Source: Patiria pectinifera (lineage: Eukaryota; Echinodermata; Asteroidea; Valvatida; Asterinidae). From it: a stretch of DNA of 64,000 nt. Numbering within the stretch: the first letter of the stretch is position 1; each line of letters opens with the position of its first letter. The notes under the pieces were generated by a model. It saw only the letters and a program-made list of their open reading frames with translations. It did not search any database and had not been told where the DNA came from. The stretch lies in contig CM057147.1 of the NCBI GenBank assembly GCA_029964075.1, positions 28,107,513 to 28,171,512 on the forward strand, read 5' to 3'. Shown in pieces: positions 58,501-61,086 of the stretch. The position numbers were made by a program, and so were the translations under genes.

Positions 58501-58553
58501 GAAGCCCCTCCCACCCCCTGCACCTCTCACGCTCGGCGGAATCCGTCTTATAG
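13439..58553 (+). CDS. ksr: Kinase suppressor of Ras (KSR), complete gene
   Basis: KSR is the RAF-related scaffold that brings RAF, MEK and ERK together at the membrane in Ras signalling. Twenty-one exons (listed separately) give 2709 nt, or 902 aa, close to KSR1 and KSR2 (just over 900 aa). Domain order is an N-terminal CC-SAM region (1-148) with TQQEIKTVE, then a Ser/Pro-rich stretch with a RSKSTE 14-3-3-type site (263-268). Next come a C1 zinc domain (365-412), a Ser/Thr-rich linker, the ERK-docking FxFP motif FQFP (518-521) and a kinase domain (about 609-870). The kinase keeps G-loop GTGRFG (616-621), VAVK lysine K635 and helix-C E653. It has HKD (727-729), N734, DFA (746-748) and APE (776-778). 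An upstream in-frame TGA (13397) fixes the ATG. Vertebrate KSR has Arg at the K635 position, so this is an invertebrate-type KSR. Confidence 0.97.
13586..18434. other. KSR intron 1, 5' part
   Basis: Non-coding sequence with C-runs at 15107-15122 and 15431-15449 and A/T runs. No exon, intact transposon or RNA gene was recognised. Intron 1 as a whole (13586-31809) is 18.2 kb, a common place for enhancers, but none can be named. Confidence 0.5.
18435..19110. mobile_element. MITE family F6 (GCAGCCGATTTCAC ends), copy 1
   Basis: Left CTGCAGCCGATTTCACAAAAC, right TTTTGCGAAATCGGCTG. Subterminal blocks repeat TTGCGCAACATTTCAC-type words in both orientations. The second copy at 45902-46503 has the same ends and core (GCCACCTAAA/TTTAGGTGGC). 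Confidence 0.75.
19111..21117. other. KSR intron 1, ACATGT-rich segment
   Basis: Unusually dense in GTACATGTAC/ACATGT words, for example uninterrupted (TACATG)n around 20693-20716 and a cluster at 20977-21100. No gene found. Confidence 0.5.
21118..21205. repeat. Perfect 88-nt palindrome
   Basis: Arms 21118-21160 and 21163-21205 (43 nt each) are exact reverse complements around a 2-nt centre. The outer sequence is AATGTGTAACATTTATAAAG and the inner part is built of ATGTATACAT words. Imperfect symmetry continues outward (GCTGTTTTT versus ATAAACAGTGC). Confidence 0.9.
22166..22482. mobile_element. TTAA-flanked MITE family F5
   Basis: TTAA (22162-22165), CCCTC ... GAGGG, TTAA (22483-22486), 317 bp. 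The interior repeats CAGTCA-type words. Short CCCT/AGGG ends and TTAA flanks are piggyBac-like, and no ORF of note is present. Confidence 0.55.
22899..23413 (+). mobile_element. MITE family F1, near full-length copy
   Basis: TTAA then AGGGAAAATACAACATTTGC at the left and GCAAATGATGTATATTCCCT at the right, imperfect terminal inverted repeats of about 22 bp. The right flank is TTCA rather than TTAA. The centre carries a perfect 34-nt palindrome (23057-23090). Body about 96% like the copy at 32339 by eye. Non-coding. Confidence 0.9.
23884..24488. mobile_element. MITE-like element with TTTCACACTAG ends
   Basis: Left AAAGGGCTTTTCACACCATCC, right GTCTAGTGTGAAATTGCC, with inner repeats of CAACCCGGGTTGA and 'tttcacactag' at about 24175 and 24470. 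Probably composite (one copy inside another). Boundaries uncertain. Confidence 0.45.
24489..28740. other. KSR intron 1, central part
   Basis: Non-coding. ACATGT-word clusters lie at 24655-24675, 26085-26100, 26985-27030, 27295-27320 and 28480-28510. A diverged copy of the GGAGGCGG repeat lies at 26330-26880. No exon recognised. Confidence 0.5.
28741..28930 (-). repeat. Possible non-LTR retroposon 3' end
   Basis: On the minus strand it reads 'ggcctcagggccacgattgg' followed by an AAATAAATAAATCGAAATCT tail with (AAATCT)n. A unique body with a short A-rich microsatellite tail fits a LINE or SINE 3' end. No second copy lies in the window to confirm it. Confidence 0.35.
28931..31809. other. KSR intron 1, 3' part
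   Basis: Non-coding with more ACATGT words, an A-rich run at 30621-30642 and a C-rich block at 31350-31378. It ends in a T-rich tract and tttgcag before exon 2. Confidence 0.5.
31810..31956 (+). CDS. ksr: KSR exon 2
   Basis: Residues 50-98, [20 protein letters not shown] to IQGNARE, aligning with the AKLVRYICKQ...PRFSDWLYTF region of KSR1 (CC-SAM). Acceptor tttttgcag, donor gtgaat, phase 0 on both sides. Confidence 0.93.
32339..32855 (+). mobile_element. MITE family F1, reference copy (517 bp)
   Basis: Cleanly bounded by TTAA on both sides (32335-32338 and 32856-32859). Ends are AGGGAAAATACAACATTTGC and GCAAATGATGTATATTCCCT. The centre carries the 34-nt palindrome at 32490-32523. No protein; mobilised in trans if at all. 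Confidence 0.9.
34240..34556. mobile_element. MITE family F2, degraded copy
   Basis: Shares with 48660-49171 the 'aacgaataata...gcgcgc' block, the TTTGGAAATG hairpin, the TTCAAAATGACAGC block, TTTCACAGGGAGTTTAG and the TTTTTGGATAGCTGCA end. The left end and TTAA are not clear. Confidence 0.6.
34748..34895 (+). CDS. ksr: KSR exon 3
   Basis: Residues 99-148, [20 protein letters not shown] to NLKRAYK. This is the SAM-like half of CC-SAM, with pattern LxxLLEM-E matching LDALLEMNEAKV in KSR1. Donor gtagga. Confidence 0.94.
35012..35253 (+). mobile_element. MITE family F1, internally deleted
   Basis: TTAA at 35008-35011 and 35254-35257. Keeps both ends but lacks the middle from just after the palindrome's left arm to the last 40 bp (242 bp against 517). 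Confidence 0.85.
35258..36163. other. KSR intron 3, remainder
   Basis: Includes a tRNA-like relic and duplicated 'atatacagtgagattcaa' at about 35930 and 35950. No exon. Confidence 0.45.
35779..35862 (-). repeat. tRNA-derived SINE relic
   Basis: On the minus strand it reads CTAGCATGGTGATCGAGTGG, then TAAGACGTCTGC and a B-box-like GGGTTGGAGTTCC. tRNA-like A and B boxes at the right spacing, but arms do not pair as in an intact tRNA. Confidence 0.45.
36164..36575 (+). CDS. ksr: KSR exon 4 (Ser/Pro-rich, 14-3-3 site)
   Basis: Residues 148-285. Contains Ser/Thr-rich [20 protein letters not shown], Pro-rich [18 protein letters not shown] and [11 protein letters not shown]. The last matches the KSR1 RSKSHES 14-3-3/C-TAK1 site; S266 is the likely phosphoacceptor. 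The several TP/SP sites fit ERK feedback. This exon is sharply GC-richer than the flanking introns. Confidence 0.95.
36576..39435. other. KSR intron 4
   Basis: Mostly AT-rich. Contains a dispersed-repeat scrap beginning TACCTGCCAACTAGTACG at 36737, and a block at 38105-38200 related to 40010-40100. A degenerate tandem repeat lies at 38691-38930. No exon was found. Confidence 0.45.
38691..38930 (+). repeat. Degenerate tandem repeat (GGATTTCAGGATTTTTC...)
   Basis: Seven or so imperfect units built from 'ggatttttctggatttcaggattttcagca', unit about 30-35 bp with internal sub-repeats. It is non-coding intron minisatellite sequence. Confidence 0.75.
39436..39608 (+). CDS. ksr: KSR exon 5
   Basis: Residues 285-343, [20 protein letters not shown] to FDTGKA. 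Basic/Ser-rich linker between the Pro-rich region and C1. Acceptor attgacag, donor gtaagg after GCTA. Confidence 0.9.
41003..41478. mobile_element. MITE family F9 with 27-bp perfect TIRs
   Basis: TATATTAAATTACTAGAGCG-CTAACTC at 41003-41029 is repeated exactly inverted at 41452-41478. It has inserted into the minisatellite of F8: short ACAAGTCC units occur on both sides. No ORF of note. Confidence 0.85.
41488..41694 (+). repeat. 11-bp minisatellite (ACAAGTCCATC)n
   Basis: About 18 tandem units, with GCAAGTCC variants at both edges. Because the unit is not a multiple of three, all three frames are open and read as [11 protein letters not shown]-type peptides; this is not a gene. Confidence 0.95.
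42080..42211. mobile_element. 132-bp MITE with a CRE
   Basis: TAAGCCTCTGTACTAAT at 42080-42096 is exactly inverted at 42195-42211. The ends can be read as TA target duplications. The interior contains a perfect TGACGTCA at 42188-42195, overlapping the right arm. Confidence 0.8.
42475..42714. mobile_element. MITE family F8, compact copy
   Basis: Left CCAGTGTTGTAGTCGAGACC with a short (CACAAGACCTT)n array, right TCTTGACCACATTACTG. The middle shares AGCTATTCAAATGAACTG and the following 'aaaagcattcc...tttgtcat' with 41715-41760. Confidence 0.75.
42848..43064. mobile_element. TTAA-flanked F3-like MITE
   Basis: TTAA (42844-42847), CCCTAACTCGC ... AATGTTAGAG, TTAA (43065-43068). The 217-bp interior has inverted GCCAAAATCC/GGATTTTGATGG words. 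A further TTAACCTTAACTCC scrap sits at 42000-42011. Confidence 0.6.
44504..44573 (+). CDS. ksr: KSR exon 6
   Basis: Residues 343-366, [25 protein letters not shown]-x-SP site, then the first zinc-binding His (H365) of C1, as in the RAF/KSR '(I)xHRFS' entry. Acceptor gttcag, donor gtcagt. Confidence 0.93.
44822..45302. mobile_element. MITE-like element, TTTGCAGGC-TTCAA ends
   Basis: Left TTTGCAGGCTTTCAAGCATT, right TTTGAATGCCTGCAAAC, inverted. The interior is full of CCTACTTTTCCTACTTTTT. It lies in KSR intron 6. Confidence 0.5.
45384..45470 (+). CDS. ksr: KSR exon 7 (C1 domain, first half)
   Basis: Residues 366-395, [20 protein letters not shown] then HGYKCKDCK. Supplies zinc ligands C378, C381, C391 and C394. 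Acceptor cccaccag, donor gtaagt. Confidence 0.96.
45902..46503. mobile_element. MITE family F6, copy 2
   Basis: CTGCAGCCGATTTCACGAAAC on the left and GTTTTGTGAAATCGGCTGCTG on the right, inverted. Subterminal TTGCGCAACAAATTT/TTGCGCAACTTGCGC words match copy 1. It lies in KSR intron 7. Confidence 0.8.
46545..46654 (+). CDS. ksr: KSR exon 8 (C1 domain, second half)
   Basis: Residues 395-432, [20 protein letters not shown] then [16 protein letters not shown]. Supplies H399, C402 and C412. The last Cys-Cys gap is nine residues, longer than in RAF (seven) and vertebrate KSR. Confidence 0.94.
46655..47759. other. KSR intron 8
   Basis: Contains a G-run at 46828-46838, a TGCATGCCTGA/GACATGCAACC inverted scrap and the hAT-like element at 47107-47695. 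No exon was found. Confidence 0.45.
47107..47695. mobile_element. hAT-like non-autonomous element (tentative)
   Basis: Left CAGGACTGTGCATCGGAGCC-GGGTACCCG and right CGGGTACCCGGTTCCCGTAC...TGCGCACCCCTA are inverted and resemble hAT ends (CAGGGGTGYSCA). No 8-bp target duplication could be seen, so the boundaries are uncertain. Confidence 0.4.
47760..47798 (+). CDS. ksr: KSR exon 9 (39-nt microexon)
   Basis: Residues 432-445, [12 protein letters not shown], aligning with the RLRRTESVP region of KSR1. Acceptor tctaacag, donor gtaaaa. It could be skipped without frameshift (39 nt), so alternative use is possible. Confidence 0.85.
48113..48188 (-). repeat. tRNA-like relic / SINE head
   Basis: On the minus strand, A-box TAGTCTAGTGGATA and B-box GGGTTCGAGTCC lie at tRNA spacing. 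Acceptor and T stems are mismatched, so it is not an intact tRNA gene. Confidence 0.5.
48360..48590 (+). CDS. ksr: KSR exon 10 (Ser/Pro linker and FxFP)
   Basis: Residues 445-522. [20 protein letters not shown] matches the KSR1 [19 protein letters not shown] block. The exon ends CKPQFQFP, giving the ERK-docking DEF motif FQFP (518-521). Strongly C-rich codon use. Confidence 0.96.
48660..49171. mobile_element. MITE family F2, full-length (512 bp)
   Basis: TTAA (48656-48659), AGCTATAGTCCATCATTTG ... CAAATGATGGACTCGGGCT, TTAA (49172-49175). It shares an inner 'cttcaaaatga.agc...ttcacagg' segment with F1, so the two families are related. It lies in KSR intron 10. Confidence 0.85.
49176..49862. 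other. KSR intron 10, remainder
   Basis: Non-coding, AT-rich, with (GTTT)n at 49615-49643. Confidence 0.5.
49863..49908 (+). CDS. ksr: KSR exon 11
   Basis: Residues 522-537, [17 protein letters not shown] 46-nt exon between FxFP and the kinase domain. Acceptor gttgcag, donor gtaaga. Kept by exact phase match. Confidence 0.85.
50053..50346. mobile_element. F3-like element, one end clear
   Basis: Left TTAA-CCCTAACCCTCTAGG. The right side ends near GATAGGGTTAGCCTAA, a degraded GTTAGGG end. It lies in KSR intron 11. Confidence 0.4.
50437..50512 (+). CDS. ksr: KSR exon 12
   Basis: Residues 537-562, [20 protein letters not shown] and SNDSHD. Hydrophilic linker. Acceptor ttctag, donor gtaagt. Confidence 0.87.
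50541..50807. mobile_element. MITE family F7 (GGGCCCAATTTCATAGCGCTGC)
   Basis: Left TGGGCCCAATTTCATAGCGC and right GCGCTATGAAATTGGGCCCC, about 27-bp inverted ends. The neighbouring 50810-50985 looks like a diverged second unit, and a single end recurs at 62470-62490 and 23705-23725. Confidence 0.75.
51101..51193 (+). CDS. ksr: KSR exon 13
   Basis: Residues 563-593, [20 protein letters not shown] then [11 protein letters not shown]. Acidic lead-in to the kinase domain. Acceptor ttttgcag, donor gtaagt. Confidence 0.9.
51294..51697. mobile_element. TTAA-flanked MITE family F3, copy 2
   Basis: TTAA (51290-51293), CCCTAACTCCCTAGGCATTT ..., TTAA (51698-51701). The interior CCTCAATCCTGCAAAATCCT words are the reverse complement of those at 12028-12434. 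It fills most of KSR intron 13. Confidence 0.75.
51790..51884 (+). CDS. ksr: KSR exon 14 (kinase start, G-loop)
   Basis: Residues 594-625, [20 protein letters not shown] then [17 protein letters not shown]-x-xQ-L-E matches KSR1 EWDIPFEQVEL. Glycine loop GTGRFG at 616-621. Donor gtaagt. Confidence 0.97.
51944..52240 (+). repeat. About 84-bp tandem repeat, four units
   Basis: Units start near 51944, 52028, 52110 and 52192 with 'aggctttgtcttgtgact...gctacggctg...taactcttgcgcctgtgaaagggatctgatggccat'. They lie in KSR intron 14, directly after the G-loop exon. Unit length near a multiple of three keeps long frames open on both strands. Confidence 0.9.
52330..52815. mobile_element. Fold-back MITE family F4 (486-bp hairpin)
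   Basis: TTAA (52326-52329 and 52816-52819) flanks arms 52330-52557 and 52579-52815, with a 21-nt spacer. The arms differ by a few substitutions and one 8-nt insertion in the right arm. Ends AGAGGTTGTGGAATGCTCG / CGAGCATTCCACAACCTCT. It lies in KSR intron 14. Confidence 0.93.
52820..53287. other. KSR intron 14, 3' part
   Basis: Non-coding. Three short 'caaggtagactggtt' repeats at about 52955-53010. Confidence 0.5.
53288..53372 (+). CDS. ksr: KSR exon 15 (VAVK lysine, helix C)
   Basis: Residues 625-653, [20 protein letters not shown] then QLQAFKTE. K635 is the beta-3 lysine and E653 its helix-C partner. KSR1 has RWHGEVAIRLL here, so Lys is present where vertebrates have Arg. Confidence 0.97.
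53373..54235. other. KSR intron 15
   Basis: Non-coding. Contains GCGCGCGTCGATTTT scraps at 53451-53475 and a homopolymer-rich block at 53690-53785. No exon. Confidence 0.45.
54236..54324 (+). CDS. ksr: KSR exon 16
   Basis: Residues 654-683, [20 protein letters not shown] then [10 protein letters not shown]. Matches KSR1 [26 protein letters not shown]; kinase N-lobe strands 4-5 and the RAF/KSR dimer-interface region. Confidence 0.97.
54325..55050. other. KSR intron 16
   Basis: Non-coding with C-runs at 54359-54370 and 54868-54891. No structured element recognised. Confidence 0.45.
55051..55147 (+). CDS. ksr: KSR exon 17
   Basis: Residues 683-715, [20 protein letters not shown] then [13 protein letters not shown]. 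Hinge to helix E, matching SFCKGRTLHSFVRD...QIAQEI. Confidence 0.96.
55391..55557 (-). repeat. tRNA-derived SINE (family S2), copy 1
   Basis: On the minus strand the head has A-box-like GGTTGGCGAGTGGTTA and B box GGTTCGATTCC (55501-55491), then a shared body ending CCTCCCACCTCTAAAACTG. The second copy is at 59676-59836. It lies in KSR intron 17. Confidence 0.8.
55614..55747 (+). CDS. ksr: KSR exon 18 (catalytic and activation loops)
   Basis: Residues 716-760, [20 protein letters not shown] then [20 protein letters not shown]. Holds HKD (727-729), N734 and DFA (746-748). HKD is the KSR signature. The DFG glycine is replaced by alanine (GAT TTT GCG). Confidence 0.97.
55748..56545. other. KSR intron 18
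   Basis: Contains a repeat scrap 'acgatacaatactgaggccacaatacagt' at 55830-55860 and a small inverted pair, TCATTCGGGATAA at 55998-56010 and TTATCCCGAACGA at 56127-56139. That pair may mark a 150-bp MITE. No exon. Confidence 0.4.
56546..56686 (+). CDS. ksr: KSR exon 19 (APE)
   Basis: Residues 760-807, [20 protein letters not shown] then [28 protein letters not shown] matches KSR1 [11 protein letters not shown]; includes the MEK-facing activation segment end and helix F (SDIYSFG). Confidence 0.97.
56687..57333. other. KSR intron 19
   Basis: Non-coding, AT-rich. A repeat end CAGTCGCCTCTCGTTAATAC at 56762 has no visible partner. No exon. Confidence 0.45.
57334..57463 (+). CDS. ksr: KSR exon 20
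   Basis: Residues 807-850, [20 protein letters not shown] then [20 protein letters not shown]. Kinase C-lobe helices F-G, matching GTVWYELQARDWPLKNQ...IWQIGSGEG. Confidence 0.96.
57719..58186 (+). mobile_element. MITE family F1, copy in KSR intron 20
   Basis: TTAA at 57715-57718 and 58187-58190. The left end AGGGAAAATACAACATTTGC is intact; the right end has drifted to AAATTTCCT and the central palindrome has broken into GATCGCGATC. Confidence 0.85.
58395..58553 (+). CDS. ksr: KSR exon 21 (C-terminus)
   Basis: Residues 851-902, [20 protein letters not shown] to [11 protein letters not shown] and TAG. CW-x5-RP is the end of the kinase fold. The [15 protein letters not shown] tail matches the KSR1 RRLSHPGHFWKSA 14-3-3-type tail. 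The final SVL fits a class I PDZ ligand. Confidence 0.96.
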   Translation, partial: DVLMMCWNYNPEKRPEFTDIIKTLNRLPKKRGGLHRSPSHPLHLSRSAESVL

Positions 58554-59675
58554 TGCCACACCGCCATCTCCAAAGGAATATTTAATAAGCATCGGTGATT
58601 ATTAACCAAAAACAAATCTTCACAATTTTATTAAAATGAGTTTTTAATTCATACTGCCTGAAGTTGGTTTGGGAACCTGAAACTTTGTGTATTTCGACGA
58701 ATACTGATCACATTACCTGTCTCCATGTTGGTCATATACCCAGGAGTCTTGCTATGATGTTGGTTTATGTACTTACCGGCACCAGGCTATCAGGTGCGTG
58801 TTGCCATGTTCTTGGTCACATTGGTTTCAGTATACATACTAAGGGCACGATTGGGCCAAGCACTGTTTACGATTGACCTAATATACCCTATAATTAAATT
58901 GTGGGAATTTGAAAGCATTTTACACTAGTGGAATTCACATAAGAAAAATTGGGTTTCCTCACATGGCCGTCTTTAAAATAAAACGATACATTTTTACCAA
59001 AGGCATTGCAAAAAGAAGCACAAAAATCAGAGCTGACGGGTTTTGAGTGAATCAACTTGGTACTCGTCATTTATGTTAAAAAAAAAAGCAAACCAGTTAT
59101 AAAAAAAAAAGAAATTGGAAAGCAAGTCAGTTTTCGGTCTATCGTTATCTACCATTATCGCGTTCAGTCCTTTGTATTGTGTTTTATCCGCGGCCGTGTT
59201 TGCTGTATTGTACAAACATTTTTTTTGTTTAAACGTAAATCTTGTTTTTGAAGAAAAACAAATTGGGTAGACACAGTTTATGTATTGCCAGAAGATATAA
59301 CATGTATAACTAAAATCACTTGTTGATATAGAGTATCCATAGTTGTTAATGCCGCATTTTGTTTGGCGCATATATGCAAAGTTTTAAAAAGGCTGAGAAA
59401 ATCAGAATGCAAGCATTAATTTCAAATCATGTTTCAATTTCAATTTTTTGTTTTCCTCCAGTTGACGGTTTTAAGGAGATCAACCCCTTGAAAGATGATT
59501 TTTGTTGGGGGGGGGGGATAATGTCAATTCAAAAACACTCAAATACTATTCCATCAATTCTATCAGCTGGGATAGAAATTATTATTTATTTCTGATAATG
59601 AACCATGGATTCCTCGAAAGCGCCCTAGGCACTGTAGCTCACAAGCCTGTGGAGAGGAGACAATGAGAAGAAATG
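58554..59675 (+). other. KSR 3' UTR candidate
   Basis: AT-rich after the stop. The first AATAAA is at 58977-58982, about 0.42 kb downstream, a plausible cleavage signal. A G-run lies at 59508-59518. No coding exon. Confidence 0.45.
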
Positions 59676-59836
59676 ACAGTTTTAGAGGTGGGAGGGAAAC
59701 CCCAGAAGAATATTCTAGGGAAACCCACGGAATCAAGTAGGGACTGAAAACCCAATCCACATGTGGCCAGGGCAGGAATCGAACCCGGGCCACAGCGGTG
59801 GAAGGCGAGGAAAGAACCACTGCGCCAACCTGCTTC
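59676..59836 (-). repeat. tRNA-derived SINE (family S2), copy 2
   Basis: Same body and B box GGTTCGATTCC (59785-59775) as 55391-55557, with head AGGTTGGCGCAGTGGTTC on the minus strand. Confidence 0.8.
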
Positions 59837-60557
59837 ATTGGTTGCTCCATCTCTAAACTTGGGTGAATTTAGTTATTCCTTGAAAATTCATTTAAACTAA
59901 CTGGTATATTTGCACAGGGGGAACATTTCGAAGAAAATTGTAAATTGTCGCAGTCTTGTTTCAAATTCTATTTCCTTTTGAAATGGCATGAGTGCGTTCT
60001 TATTGCTGAATTGTGTTTGTATTTTCACGATGACTTATCAGTGCAGCTGTTTTCTCAAACTGAAAGTTCCTCCACACCCGACTTGTCTCAATCATGTTCG
60101 AAAGAAACAAGGAAGAAAGTGTCTTTTAATTCAGAGTCGGTACAGAAATATTTCAATTCCTCCTTTAATCATGCATTCGTATTTTATACACTGAATGAGC
60201 CTTTGTAAAATGAATGGTGCTATGCCTTGTCTAACTTTCAAACGGTGTTTCTGAAGTGTTCAGAGAGTATTATATGCTGTCCGTCATATTTCCTGTGAAC
60301 TGGTTGTTGTCATGTGAGGTCAATTAGCAGAAAATATGTTGTGTAAAGATCAACTTCGATGTTTTTGAGGGAAAAGTTATAGCTGTGCTTCAGCATATTC
60401 AATATTTTTCCCCTGAAGAATTTTAAATTTGTAATCATTTTTTTCTACTTTGGACATTTTCAACCCTCAGAAAAAAAATATGTTTTAAGTTGCTTTTGTG
60501 TCTGTGATGCACAAAGGATACACATAAATTATTGTTTGGTCGCAAATCATTTGTAAG
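59837..60557. other. Intergenic, nothing recognised
   Basis: AT-rich sequence without repeat structure or coding signal. It could still belong to a long KSR 3' UTR. Confidence 0.4.
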
Positions 60558-60983
60558 GTAGTTATTCCATAATTATACAACGCCTAAAGAAATCCTCGTC
60601 ATCTCATTGGCAGGTCGTTTATCACATGTCATTGAATTATTCGTCCCAACGCACGGCACGTCGCATCGCAAAAATAGAAGTTCCATTCCACGGTAAACAG
60701 AACTTCCATTGCACGGTCACACTATTGCCCCTTGCGCTATAACATAGCTCTGATGAATCTGATGCTGAATATTCAAAGTACGAGTTTACAAGTGACCAAT
60801 CAGATGACGAGGATTTTAAATATTCAGGCGTATTAGACAACAACTTCCATTGCACGGTCACGCTATTGGTTGTGCTATAACACAGCTCTGATGACCTCTG
60901 CTGCTGAATATTCAAAGTACAAGTTTACAAGTGACCAATCAGATGACGAGGATTTTAAATATCCAGGCGTATAAAACAACTAC
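60558..60983. mobile_element. TIR element with internal 141-bp tandem duplication
   Basis: Left GTAGTTATTCC...AAATCCTCGTCATCTCATTGG and right CCAATCAGATGACGAGGATT...AACAACTAC are inverted over about 50 bp with indels. The right 141 bp, terminus included, is duplicated in tandem (60701-60841 and 60842-60983). Confidence 0.75.
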
Positions 60984-61030
60984 TGAATGTTCAACATTCA
61001 TGCAATGGAAAGAGTAAATTTCATTCGTTG

Positions 61031-61086
61031 ACAGATGGAGTGTTCCTTTCCACTCAGCTTCGCCTTTTGGAATGGAACATTCCATC
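61031..61086. repeat. Hairpin, 18-bp stem
   Basis: TGACAGATGGAGTGTTCC and GGAACATTCCATCTGTCA pair with one mismatch around a 20-nt loop. It follows the TIR element closely and may be another element's core. Confidence 0.6.
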
